From the IMG/VR virus record IMGVR_UViG_3300025646_000073, positions 1-47,802 of that record: 47,802 bases of DNA; one strand, written 5' to 3'. Below, piece after piece: positions 18,426 to 27,522 of the stretch (the stretch's first letter is position 1; every line of letters begins with the position of its first letter). The position numbers and the translations under genes are program-made. Origin of the DNA: a virus. The notes beneath the pieces were generated by a model, which saw only the letters and a program-made list of their open reading frames with translations, was not told the DNA's origin and searched no databases.

Positions 18426-19040
18426 TTAAGCTCCTGGACTATATATTGTTTTAAGTACTGATCCGTCTGAATCTTGGATTTCAAGTGTTACTAAATTATA
18501 GAACCGACTTGAACGAATTGTTGCGGCAGTAATCATATTATTCGTGACGCTGTTCGGAGCTACACTAAATGCACCAGTTGATGAATCGAATAAGATGCCA
18601 CCTGCACTATCTTTTTGGAATACTGACTTGATCTGTGTCGCAGTAGCTCCGCTGTAAGTGAAAGCGCCAGTACCCGAATTATAAGAGAGCGAACCAAACC
18701 CTGATCCACTTACACTTAAACTCGACTTCGCAAGAGTTTGTACTGAATCTGAAGATGAATAATATCCTATAATTCCACTCGCCGAATCATAATCGATACG
18801 ACCGACCGCAGTACCAGAAGTAGTAGTATTTAGCGCTGAGAAACCTCCACGAGCAAGAATAGCTACTTCAATCGAATCATCAAGATCAACTACGATCGCA
18901 TCAATACGATTGATAGCAGCAACAACGTCTGAATCCCCGCCGGTGAGCAATGCAGGGTCACCAACGTTCGTAGAGATCGTGTTGGTCTTACTTACCAGCG
19001 TTGATACTGGATCTGATAAGTTAACTATTGGTCTAGTCAT
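18426..19040 (-). CDS. Fibre-like virion protein, 204 aa
   Basis: Strong ribosome site (AAAGGGAAG) before ATG 19040. The second half, with GSLSYNSGTGAFTYSGATATQI then GGILFDSSTGAFSVA, is the same module as the repeats of the giant fibre at 3847-9282, so the two genes share ancestry or exchange modules. The N-terminal ~60 residues (helical, SKTNTISTNVGDPALLTGG) may be the attachment part. It overlaps the coiled-coil gene by 8 nt and has an internal late box 127 nt upstream. Probably a short fibre or fibre connector. Confidence 0.65.
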   Translation of the reverse strand: MTRPIVNLSDPVSTLVSKTNTISTNVGDPALLTGGDSDVVAAINRIDAIVVDLDDSIEVAILARGGFSALNTTTSGTAVGRIDYDSASGIIGYYSSSDSVQTLAKSSLSVSGSGFGSLSYNSGTGAFTYSGATATQIKSVFQKDSAGGILFDSSTGAFSVAPNSVTNNMITAATIRSSRFYNLVTLEIQDSDGSVLKTIYSPGA

Positions 19041-19251
19041 TTCTTCCCTTTATGAGAGTCTGTAACATGGATTTGATTTCAGCCATGTCATCCTCAAGTC
19101 TATCAAGCCGCTTGGCTGATTGGACCTTCGCTCTCTTTACCTGTTTTGCTTGGTCAATCTTTTGTTTATTTATATTGATGATGGCACCACTTACCCGGTC
19201 TCTCACGAAACCGGGATGTCCTTCAACCTTTATGTACCGTTGTTCTGTCAT
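19033..19251 (-). CDS. Small basic coiled-coil protein, 72 aa
   Basis: ATG 19251 overlaps the stop of the DUF4815-type gene (ATGA) and the 3' end overlaps the next gene by 8 nt, typical of a real coupled gene. The N-terminal third (YIKVEGHPGFVRDRVSGAIIN) has the pattern of short marine-phage proteins. The rest is a Lys/Gln-rich amphipathic helix (QAKQVKRAKVQSAKRLDRLEDDMAEI) likely to form a coiled coil. Function unknown; an assembly chaperone or fibre adaptor would fit the setting. Confidence 0.65.
   Translation of the reverse strand: MTEQRYIKVEGHPGFVRDRVSGAIININKQKIDQAKQVKRAKVQSAKRLDRLEDDMAEIKSMLQTLIKGRND
19167..19174 (-). promoter_or_regulatory. T4-type late promoter box TATAAATA, intragenic
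   Basis: A perfect TATAAATA on the minus strand inside the coiled-coil gene (its Asn-Ile-Asn-Lys codons), 127 nt before ATG 19040. It could give the 204-residue fibre-like gene and those downstream an extra late start. Because it also codes for protein, chance is a fair alternative. Confidence 0.45.
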
Positions 19252-22200
19252 GTGGCTAAGGCAATGATCCTCAAGTCTTTGATGCGAGGTACACGAGAAG
19301 AGTTTGTAGAAGTCATTACCACCTTGACTTGGAACTGACTGAATGGAGCCAACGTACCAGTATCGCCTCCTGCAAGGAACGAGTACTCACGGTATGTAAC
19401 TCTGTCGTTATCAGCTGGGAGCTCGGCCTCTTTTGCGATCTCTGTCCAAACTACATCATCAAGTACAGTGTCTGATGTGCCGCTCTTATAGTATACCTTG
19501 ATGTCAGCTTCAGCTGGTCTGTTCGCGCTCAAGAACACTTTAATGCCGCTAGCTGGTTCAGCGAGAGTAACCTTCTTGGTCAAGTGTTTAGCAGCGATAG
19601 AACCTTCTGTTGGGTCAGCCTCATCGATCCAAACCAATGGGACGTTAAATCCAGTAGTTGCAGCAGAGTCTTGATTATCAATGACGTTCTCAGTCAAGAT
19701 CATCGAGACACGTTGCAAGTCAATGACCGGAGACACTTTTGTATCAGCAGTCGTAAGGTCGATACGCATCGTAGCAGACTTTGCAGAGATCAATGTTTCG
19801 TTTGCTGGTGTCAAGATAACCTTTGGCTCATCGAGATAGTTCTTCTCGTTTAGCTGGATAGTCGTGTATGAACTTGACTTACTCCGAGTACCTGAACCAG
19901 TCATGCGATTACGAGTCGTACTCGCATAAGATCCACCAGCAGTAAGCTTCACGCCTGCACCAACGGTTGTTTCTTCTGGTTGCATGATTGTAACCAACGG
20001 GTGAATCTCATCAAAGTGTGCTTGTTGAGACACTAAGATACTTCCGCCTCCGATAGCAGAGAAGTCTGCTTGAGAGTCAGAACCAACAGAGATTCCAGTC
20101 CAATCAAGGTCATATACCTTATGCGTACCATTGATCGCGCTTGGCACAACACCACCGACAGAATCTGTAAGTCCGCTGATCGTCACTACGTCACCATAGA
20201 TGAATCCATGTCCAGGGAACAGAATGGTCACGTCAGAATCTCCAGACACCGTACGAATTCGGTTTGCTGGTAGACGTTCTGCAGCCATAACACCGTTCTC
20301 AAGGATGGCATAACCGCTTGTATCAAACTCTGCACGATACAACTTAAACATCAAGTCTCTCGTTTGGTCTGGAGTCCAAGTAGAAGAGTTTTGTGACTGG
20401 AACAATGAACCAAGTGAAGGCTGTTTAGTCACACGAGATGAAGTAGTACCAATCACAAAGTCATACGTCTTAGCAACATATACGTTGTAACCAGCAGTCT
20501 CTGCCTTCAAGCGAATCGCATACTCTCTACCTGGAGATAAGTACACTGGCTCATCAAAGACAAAGTTTGTCGGGTTAGCTTTCACCACGTCGATGTCATC
20601 TACGTCGCCGATGTCTTCGATCGCCACGACAGCTGAACCTGAGATGCCACCACCACGAATAGAGAACGCACCAGGAACAACGATCTGCGTAGGAGTACCA
20701 TTTTCCATCGTCACGATCTCGCATTGGATCGGCACGTCTGCATCTTTCGTCTTGATAAAGATGTCACACGACGTGATGAATACGCCGTTGGGGTATTGCA
20801 CTCTATCGATGTAGAAAGATTGTGCCAACGGATCAGAAGGAGGAGGCGGAGGTACGATCGCCACAGTAACTGAACGTGTAGATCTGATCGTCTTTTGACG
20901 GATGTCAAGCGTACCAGCTGAGGTGAAGGAAGAGATACTTGTGCTGATCGCCTCATTATCATAGACGCTCACATCCATCAACTTAAACTCGGCAGTTCCA
21001 GTACGGAATCGAATGTTGTCAGTTGCAGGGATGAAGAATGATCCAGTCAAGATACCATCTGCATCAGAGATCAACTGGCCTGGAGTCAACGGGTGTTGTG
21101 TTGCATTCTGATACGTATTGCCATAGTCTGAATCAGTCGTAGCATAAAGTTGGAAGCCACCTTCAGGACGAACCCAATCAGATACATCAATACCGTTAAA
21201 GAATGCAAAGTAACGAGTATTAGGTCTCAAGCTAACGGTCTTGAAACGCACAAGCTTTGATCTCATCCATGGGATGATCTCTGTCCGTAGCTGCTTGTTG
21301 CCGATAGTCTCATTAGTGGTCTTATCACCAGTAATGTATGCGGTTCCTACACCACCAGCAGTCCAGCCATTCTCGAGAGCTTGTCTTAAAATCTCAGATG
21401 ATTGGTTTGAAACTGTTACATATTCGAACAAGTCTGGTTCATATCGAGTCTCTACCCACTCATCAGTAGCAGGAGAAAGGATGGTGTAACCCTGTGAAGT
21501 AATCACCTCGAACGGGTTTACGTTCATCGTTTCAGTCGCAAGCAACTGCTGAGCAAAACTTACTTCACTATAGTCAAGAGTAGCAAACTCACCAGTCCTA
21601 CGAACATTGCCAACCAAAGACGCATCAGAGTCAAAGATCAAGCGTACGTTCTTCTTGACGAAAGGAGGCAGCAGCTGTTGTTCATCAGTGTCGATCGAAG
21701 CGCGATATCTTCCAGGGATATAGTCTGCAAAGATTGACGTTGAGAAGTTGTCTGCCAAGAATCCAGACTTTGTACGAGGTAGACCATCAGAGTCAAGTAC
21801 CAATTCAGTCTGAGCTGCATTTTCAAGTAAGGTCAAAGAAGTAAGCTCTTCAAGCTTACTCAACCTACGCTCAAGGCGACCGATGTCTTGCATCGTATAA
21901 CCAAGGTTCTTGATCGAGCTGAATGAAAGGTCTGATTCACCCAGCGTATTCGCATTCAAGTTGAATTCATAGATCAACATGGACCCAACAGGAATATCAG
22001 GCACTGTAGGCTGTAAAGAAGATACACCTTGAATGTACTTTATTTCTGCACGATTAGATTTAATCGCTGCCTCTTCTCTACGAAGGACCAAGCGATCTTT
22101 ACGCGGCATATAGTAGACAACATCAGTGTCGATAGATGTCTGGTTCTCAGGTAAGTGAACCACATAGTCTTCATCGTGGCTAGGATATGTTCCGTTTGAG

Positions 22201-24287
22201 TCTTGTACTGGTCTAAAGTCGAGTACGTCTGCCAAGAATACGTTTTGACCATCGTTCTTACGATAGTACGGGATCTCTGAATAAGGAACACCGTTATATG
22301 AGTTGGCAGAGAAGAAGTGTCCAGTACCATGTGCAAAGTACTTATAACGTACAAAGACGTTACCAGTAGGAACGTTTGTGCCAGTCTTACGAATGATTCT
22401 ACCGCGTGCATAGAAGTTATCGCGTTGACCGTTATCAATCCCGAACAGAGGAGAGAGGTCGCGACCGTCTGAGTCAGTCTCTCTAATAGAGGTAACTTTA
22501 TATACGTCTGAACGATCGAGGTGCATGTACCAGAGTCCAGAGCCGTCTGATTCGATATCACCACCGCCTGGTGTCCAGTTTAAAGTCTCGGTACGATCAG
22601 TGATCGTCTTTGCCTTGAATGTTGGAGTTGAGATATCGATCTTTGCATAGATCTCATAAGAAACGCCAGCAGTCAATCCGCTGATCACCATCGTACTACC
22701 GCCTGCTGCGCCGAACGTAGGACTTACGACGGCACCAGTCGTTGCAGCAACGATCCAATCACCTGGATCAGTAAAGGTAAAGCTTGAACCACCCCAAGAA
22801 ACTGAGGATATGGTAATCTCGCCTGAACCGTTAGCCGTATCTTGGTATCTGCGTTGAACGATCAACGAGTTGACAGTCACACCAGTCGTGGTGGGACGAG
22901 TATTCGAGAGAGGGAATAACAGCGAGTTATTGCCCGTATTGTACAATACAGCAATGCCATCTGTCTGTTTGACGTTAACATAGTTTGTACCACTACTACC
23001 AAAGCTCTTCACCGAAGCAAAGCTTTGACCAGCATTCATCTGGATATCAAACAAGTAGTAACGAATGTCGCCGGCAAAGCGTTCACCATAACGAACTCGA
23101 GCAGTACCAATCGCTGTACCGCCTGCAGTTACTGCATTGTAAAGCGATACTAACTCATACTCGTTGATGTCAGGAATGCCGCTCGATGTATCTGCAAGTA
23201 CATAGTTACCATACTGAGCCGTCACATTACGACCAGTAATCGTAGTCGTATCATCTGCTTTTGGTACGATGATACGAGTTAACGGCGTCTCCATACGATA
23301 GCCGTCTACATATGCAATACCGGGAGTGACGTTTAACAGCAAGTTAGAATCATTATAGGATTCCATCTTGGCAGTAAAGTTCTTGACGATATAGTCTCCA
23401 GATTCTTCTTTCGTACGAAGAGCCAGGATTTCGTTGATCTGATTATAATCACTAAAGCCAGCAGCAGTGATAGATTGCACACCGTTAACGATACGAGAGA
23501 TGAACACAAAGTTATCTGCAGAATCAACTTCGTCTCTCGTAGTAAGGATCAATCGAATACGATATCGATCTGCACCAGGAGCAGAAGTATTAGGCACTAC
23601 ACCTTGGTTGTCATACAAGCCATCATCGTCGATGGCAGTAATCACATCTTCTACGACCTTAAAACCTAAGTCCGCAGTAGGATTATTCGTGTACTTACTT
23701 ACAAAATGAGTCTGAGCTTCAGCAAAGACAAAGTGATCTTTCGTGAAGTATTCGCCAGGAGCAACACCAGCCAAACAACCTTGACCAGTCGAAGCGCTGC
23801 CATATGACGTAAACGTGTATGTACCGTTTGAGATGTCTGTACCATCAGGGACTCGAATGGTCGTAGCACCAGCGCTAGCTGCCGACGTGTCAGTATACTT
23901 GATGTAGAGCGTTGCGCCCCAATCATCACTAGCAACTGCGTCTTCAACTCTCAAGATCTTAAACGAGATGGTGCCATCTGCCGTAGACCAACTATTGCTT
24001 ACCGTTAGGAGATCAACTCCAGCTGGTAAGGTCGAACCTTTGTCAAGCTTGATGTACTCAATCGAACGATTGATGGTAACACCACCTGGATTTACGACTG
24101 CACCTTCATTAAAGATGTTACGGGCAAAACGACCCATCTCTTTTTGGATGATCGTCTGCATCTGAGTAAGTTCTCTTGCTTGAAGAGTCCTACCAGCATT
24201 AAATAATATACGATAGTAATTATCGCTGTCGCGATAGTCATCTTTATACGTCGTCGCAAAAGTATCAGTATTCAGAAGTGTTGCCAT
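19248..24287 (-). CDS. Very large baseplate/tail virion protein (DUF4815 type), 1679 aa
   Basis: Starts MATLLNTDTFATTYKDDYRD. The N-terminal ~350 residues include AGRTLQARELTQMQTIIQKE, the signature I associate with DUF4815 structural proteins of T4-like cyanophages. It continues with beta-rich domains, a helical segment near residues 810-835 (QDIGRLERRLSKLEELTSLTLL) and a jelly-roll-like C-terminal third. No Cys-rich or catalytic motif. Good ribosome site (AAGG before ATG 24287). Located between gp8 and smaller fibre genes, it probably forms a peripheral baseplate or side-fibre structure replacing T4 proteins such as gp9-gp12; this last step is inference. Confidence 0.7.
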   Translation of the reverse strand: MATLLNTDTFATTYKDDYRDSDNYYRILFNAGRTLQARELTQMQTIIQKEMGRFARNIFNEGAVVNPGGVTINRSIEYIKLDKGSTLPAGVDLLTVSNSWSTADGTISFKILRVEDAVASDDWGATLYIKYTDTSAASAGATTIRVPDGTDISNGTYTFTSYGSASTGQGCLAGVAPGEYFTKDHFVFAEAQTHFVSKYTNNPTADLGFKVVEDVITAIDDDGLYDNQGVVPNTSAPGADRYRIRLILTTRDEVDSADNFVFISRIVNGVQSITAAGFSDYNQINEILALRTKEESGDYIVKNFTAKMESYNDSNLLLNVTPGIAYVDGYRMETPLTRIIVPKADDTTTITGRNVTAQYGNYVLADTSSGIPDINEYELVSLYNAVTAGGTAIGTARVRYGERFAGDIRYYLFDIQMNAGQSFASVKSFGSSGTNYVNVKQTDGIAVLYNTGNNSLLFPLSNTRPTTTGVTVNSLIVQRRYQDTANGSGEITISSVSWGGSSFTFTDPGDWIVAATTGAVVSPTFGAAGGSTMVISGLTAGVSYEIYAKIDISTPTFKAKTITDRTETLNWTPGGGDIESDGSGLWYMHLDRSDVYKVTSIRETDSDGRDLSPLFGIDNGQRDNFYARGRIIRKTGTNVPTGNVFVRYKYFAHGTGHFFSANSYNGVPYSEIPYYRKNDGQNVFLADVLDFRPVQDSNGTYPSHDEDYVVHLPENQTSIDTDVVYYMPRKDRLVLRREEAAIKSNRAEIKYIQGVSSLQPTVPDIPVGSMLIYEFNLNANTLGESDLSFSSIKNLGYTMQDIGRLERRLSKLEELTSLTLLENAAQTELVLDSDGLPRTKSGFLADNFSTSIFADYIPGRYRASIDTDEQQLLPPFVKKNVRLIFDSDASLVGNVRRTGEFATLDYSEVSFAQQLLATETMNVNPFEVITSQGYTILSPATDEWVETRYEPDLFEYVTVSNQSSEILRQALENGWTAGGVGTAYITGDKTTNETIGNKQLRTEIIPWMRSKLVRFKTVSLRPNTRYFAFFNGIDVSDWVRPEGGFQLYATTDSDYGNTYQNATQHPLTPGQLISDADGILTGSFFIPATDNIRFRTGTAEFKLMDVSVYDNEAISTSISSFTSAGTLDIRQKTIRSTRSVTVAIVPPPPPSDPLAQSFYIDRVQYPNGVFITSCDIFIKTKDADVPIQCEIVTMENGTPTQIVVPGAFSIRGGGISGSAVVAIEDIGDVDDIDVVKANPTNFVFDEPVYLSPGREYAIRLKAETAGYNVYVAKTYDFVIGTTSSRVTKQPSLGSLFQSQNSSTWTPDQTRDLMFKLYRAEFDTSGYAILENGVMAAERLPANRIRTVSGDSDVTILFPGHGFIYGDVVTISGLTDSVGGVVPSAINGTHKVYDLDWTGISVGSDSQADFSAIGGGSILVSQQAHFDEIHPLVTIMQPEETTVGAGVKLTAGGSYASTTRNRMTGSGTRSKSSSYTTIQLNEKNYLDEPKVILTPANETLISAKSATMRIDLTTADTKVSPVIDLQRVSMILTENVIDNQDSAATTGFNVPLVWIDEADPTEGSIAAKHLTKKVTLAEPASGIKVFLSANRPAEADIKVYYKSGTSDTVLDDVVWTEIAKEAELPADNDRVTYREYSFLAGGDTGTLAPFSQFQVKVVMTSTNSSRVPRIKDLRIIALAT

Positions 24288-24296
24288 CTACTTACC

Positions 24297-25709
24297 TTAG
24301 AATGTTAAGACAACTTTAATGTCTTCAGTTTGAGAAGTGCTTCTCAAGATTCGAGCTCTGTTTTCAACATAGATTAGTTCACCTGAGAATGCATCGACTG
24401 GTGCACCTCTTCCTGCGCTATCGATAGCTCCATTTGCAGCAGCGATCGTACCAGTTGCACCGCCTGCACCCGTAACGACTTCGTTATTCGCAAATGTTCC
24501 AAATCCAGTTTTTTCATTTTGATGATAGAAGATATTGTTGCTATCATCGATGTAATCTATATATGCGGATGCCGAGTCTCCTGAAATCAAGAGGTCCTTG
24601 ACAAACCCCGTTGAAGCAGACATCTTGAGAGACTTTAACGCCATACCTGTAGGAAGATCATAGATCGCGCTTGAGTCTTTGAACTCTAAGTTTCTGAACA
24701 AAGAGATCTGTCTAAAGTCTTGATCAACGATAAAATCTCCGCCTTCAGCACCATTTGGTTTAGCAGTAATCATCAATGAAGTGGCTTTCATCTCAGAACG
24801 AGGATCATAACCAATGCCTTGTTGAGGTCCGATGATTGCTCTTGCTACTGCAGGAGAAGTTGGACTACCACCACTAAACACTACGCTCGCATAATCATAC
24901 CCGCTACCAAGCGCAGCAGATTCATTGTTCATCTCGATCTTTACGACTGAACCGTTATAGATTGTAGCAGTCGCTGCAGCATTAACTCCATTACCACGAA
25001 TGATTACTGTAGGAGCAGAACTATAACCAGTGCCACCACTTGTGCGGGCTATTCCTAACACTTGTCCAGATACAGCAGCTTCTTTGACTTGAGCTTGATA
25101 GAGTTTATAGAGGTCTGATGAGATTGCAGGATCTCCTGCAGATTCTTCCACAAACTGAACAGGCATAAAACCAGAAGATAAGAAGTTACTTGCTTTCGTT
25201 GGGCTCAAAGAATACATGTACTTCCACACATAACCGTCAGTATTCTTAAAAGCTTCTGTCTTATCTCTGATACCAGCAGGGACGTGATCAGCTCCGGCCG
25301 AATAGTCAGGAAGCACAGTAGATTGAACGATGTTACCTTCAGTATCTTTACCTTGCTGAAGGCAAAGGTAAACGTCGTTATTTTCAGTCAACACATAGTA
25401 GCTATTTGTTGGGATACCAGTGTAGTTGTCATCATAGCCAGAAAAAACAGTACCAGATGTCCAGTTGTATCGTGGGATGACAAATGATGCTGCATCGCTA
25501 GCAACTTGCTTTACGGACTGTAAATTAGATCTTGCGAGTCTCTCTTCGCGAAGAGAACGAATAGGAGTGGCCGCGGTGTCTGAAGAATCCCATGCGTCAG
25601 ACTTTCCAATGCCGATATAGTATTCGTTACTATCCACAGAGTTCAAGATCTCGTTCAAAAGATCATTCGCGATCTTTTTACGAAATGCGTTAGTGATGAT
25701 TGCTGCCAT
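24297..25709 (-). CDS. gp8: Baseplate wedge protein gp8
   Basis: 470 residues. The N-terminal third matches T4 gp8 in pattern: YIGIGKSDAWDSSDTAATPI (T4: ITFGRSEPW), a VIPRYNWTSG equivalent, NDVYLCLQQGK, and TDGYVWKYMYSLSP (T4: GDGYVWEYLFEIPP). In T4 gp8 dimers sit in each wedge and bind gp10, gp7 and gp6. It is longer than T4 gp8 (334 aa) by an inserted Gly-rich beta region in the C-half, as in cyanophages. AAGGA ribosome site before ATG 25709. It lies next to the gp10-like gene, as expected for interacting wedge components. Confidence 0.8.
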   Translation of the reverse strand: MAAIITNAFRKKIANDLLNEILNSVDSNEYYIGIGKSDAWDSSDTAATPIRSLREERLARSNLQSVKQVASDAASFVIPRYNWTSGTVFSGYDDNYTGIPTNSYYVLTENNDVYLCLQQGKDTEGNIVQSTVLPDYSAGADHVPAGIRDKTEAFKNTDGYVWKYMYSLSPTKASNFLSSGFMPVQFVEESAGDPAISSDLYKLYQAQVKEAAVSGQVLGIARTSGGTGYSSAPTVIIRGNGVNAAATATIYNGSVVKIEMNNESAALGSGYDYASVVFSGGSPTSPAVARAIIGPQQGIGYDPRSEMKATSLMITAKPNGAEGGDFIVDQDFRQISLFRNLEFKDSSAIYDLPTGMALKSLKMSASTGFVKDLLISGDSASAYIDYIDDSNNIFYHQNEKTGFGTFANNEVVTGAGGATGTIAAANGAIDSAGRGAPVDAFSGELIYVENRARILRSTSQTEDIKVVLTF

Positions 25710-25724
25710 TTAATTTATCCTTCT

Positions 25725-26537
25725 TTATGCAATCGTTATCTCACCTTGGTTACCAACGAGGTACCAATTAGATCCGTCCCAAATCGTTGTACACCCATCA
25801 TATTGAGCAAGTGCAAATGATGTGCCCTGAGCAAAGTTTGCAGGAGTCACAGTTGCAACTCCAGTATTCTTATTCGTAAATATCTTTTGTTCGCCTACAG
25901 TAGTTCCATTTCCCAATGAGACAGCAATACCGCTTGATGCGTCAAAGATGATATAGCCTGAAGATGAATCAATCAAACCGCTAGCAGTCATACTTGCGGC
26001 TGGTGCGACAGCAAGCTTTTTCACTCGTACTGAGCCAGTACCTTTTGCTTCGAGCCGCATGTTGATGTTGGCATCATTACCAGTCGCAGTGATCTGCACA
26101 GGAGATCCAGACACTGCGTTATGCACAGTAATCTCGTTCACAGCAGAAGCACCAGCATCTGATAACTTGATGATCTCTCCTCCACCAGTACCATTGATCT
26201 GAGTCTGGATCGTGGGAGAAGTCAGCGTTTTATTCGTTAACGTCTGAGTAGTAACGTCTAAGACGACGATGCCGTTGGAGTTGGGGATCAAGACTTGTCT
26301 ATCGGCTGTAGGGTTCACTACGCCAAGTCTTGTCTCATAGTCATCAGTAGAAGAACCTTCAAAGACGAGTGCACTGTCTTCAAGGTGAATGCCTGAAGAG
26401 ACTGCACTACTATCTCCACCTCCAAGGAAGGCGTAAAGCTCTGCAAAGTTTTGATTGATCTTTTGTCCGGCAGTGCGCAGGGTATCACCTGTACCGTCGT
26501 TGGCACTTGTACCTGTACTGATCGCTTGTCTTGACAT
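25725..26537 (-). CDS. gp10-like baseplate/fibre protein
   Basis: 270 residues. The N-terminal NDGTGDTLRTAGQKINQNF matches the start of T4 gp10 (DDGTGDYLRKGGIKINENF), the wedge protein carrying gp11 and gp12. The rest is fibre-like and much shorter than T4 gp10 (602 aa). It contains TLTNKTLTSPTI, shared with the fibre at 1-915, and a C-terminal domain ending CTTIWDGSNWYLVGNQG. A perfect late box lies 24 nt upstream of its ATG. Best read as a gp10-type attachment domain fused to a short fibre. Confidence 0.65.
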   Translation of the reverse strand: MSRQAISTGTSANDGTGDTLRTAGQKINQNFAELYAFLGGGDSSAVSSGIHLEDSALVFEGSSTDDYETRLGVVNPTADRQVLIPNSNGIVVLDVTTQTLTNKTLTSPTIQTQINGTGGGEIIKLSDAGASAVNEITVHNAVSGSPVQITATGNDANINMRLEAKGTGSVRVKKLAVAPAASMTASGLIDSSSGYIIFDASSGIAVSLGNGTTVGEQKIFTNKNTGVATVTPANFAQGTSFALAQYDGCTTIWDGSNWYLVGNQGEITIA

Positions 26538-26560
26538 GTTTTTACCTCAGAATCTGTCTG

Positions 26561-26568
26561 TATTTATA
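26561..26568 (-). promoter_or_regulatory. T4-type late promoter box TATAAATA
   Basis: Perfect TATAAATA on the minus strand in the 31-bp gap between the gp7-like gene (stop at 26569) and ATG 26537. Being intergenic and at the right distance (leader ~18 nt, with GAGG ribosome site), it is a good late promoter for the gp10-like, gp8 and DUF4815-type genes. Confidence 0.75.
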
Positions 26569-27519
26569 TCAATAAGTTGAATCGCTCAAATAACGAGTAT
26601 ACATTGCGTTGTCCATCGTCTCGAGCGACATAGAGAAGTCCGGACCTGGGTTCGCGCTGTCGTCAAACGTGAATGAGTTCGGCGTAAGGATCTCTGCCAC
26701 GCTGGTGTACAAACTGCTCAAGCTTGTCAAAGTAATACTATCGAATGCGCTGATCGGCTGATCGACAGTAAACACAAAGTCATTGACCGCATCTCCATCA
26801 GAGTCATAACGAGCAACGATCTGCGTAAACGGAGTAGCGATAGCACCATCTCCAGTTGACAAAATGATTGGGTTACCATCAGATTCAAGCGGATTGACTG
26901 ATGTTGAACTCAATCCAAATTCTTTTGTGCCTATAGTTTCTAATTCACCTTCATAGTAAAAACCAGAAGGGTGAACAAACTTGACATAAAGGTCTTGCCA
27001 ATCTTGAACAGAAAGGCCTGTCTTATATACTAAAGATCTGAGTTGATACCTAGCATTGTTTTGAATCCTCTTCAAGTCGCCATGACCTACATGAGATTCT
27101 CCGACAACGAACAGGTCTCTCTTCGGATAGATGACAGCTACCTCTTCTCCGAAGAACCCGCGAAAGAAGCCTTCGATCGAAACAAGAGAACCTTTGACTC
27201 GATAGAAGCGTGAGAGTAACGCAGTCATCAATCGAGGACGACTGAAGAAAGAAGCAGACTTTAAACCAGCTCCTATCTCATTTAAGAGAAGGTCAAGCTC
27301 TTCAGTTGAGTTTTGTTCTGGATCTCTTGCAACAAACAATCGATTGATCTGAGTCTTAAACGCATCATCAGCTTCGCCTTGCAAGTAGTCATAATATTTT
27401 TCTAAGAACGTGATGAGCGTAGGATAAGATTCCTGAAAGTATTCAGGCAGGACTTCACGAACCTTGCTTCTCGAGAAGCTTAGGTTTCTCCTATTCAGGT
27501 CTTCTACTGAGTGACTCAT
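26569..27519 (-). CDS. gp7/P2 gpI-like baseplate wedge protein
   Basis: 316 residues. The N-half reads LPEYFQESYPTLITFLEKYY, then FFSRPRLMTALLSRFYRVKG and LVSIEGFFRGFFGEE. This 'helical wedge, then KG..SIE..FR..FG' arrangement is that of P2 gpI-type proteins and of the T4 gp7 N-terminal region, which links gp6 to peripheral proteins. It is far shorter than T4 gp7 (1032 aa). The C-half is beta-rich and Asp-rich. Position directly after gp6, as in contractile-tail operons generally, supports the call. Confidence 0.6.
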   Translation of the reverse strand: MSHSVEDLNRRNLSFSRSKVREVLPEYFQESYPTLITFLEKYYDYLQGEADDAFKTQINRLFVARDPEQNSTEELDLLLNEIGAGLKSASFFSRPRLMTALLSRFYRVKGSLVSIEGFFRGFFGEEVAVIYPKRDLFVVGESHVGHGDLKRIQNNARYQLRSLVYKTGLSVQDWQDLYVKFVHPSGFYYEGELETIGTKEFGLSSTSVNPLESDGNPIILSTGDGAIATPFTQIVARYDSDGDAVNDFVFTVDQPISAFDSITLTSLSSLYTSVAEILTPNSFTFDDSANPGPDFSMSLETMDNAMYTRYLSDSTY

Positions 27520-27522
27520 CTT

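Noticed and set aside
22040-22564. 174-residue frame on the minus strand inside the DUF4815-type gene
   Set aside because: Alternate-frame shadow of a strongly supported gene with no start signal or recognisable sequence.
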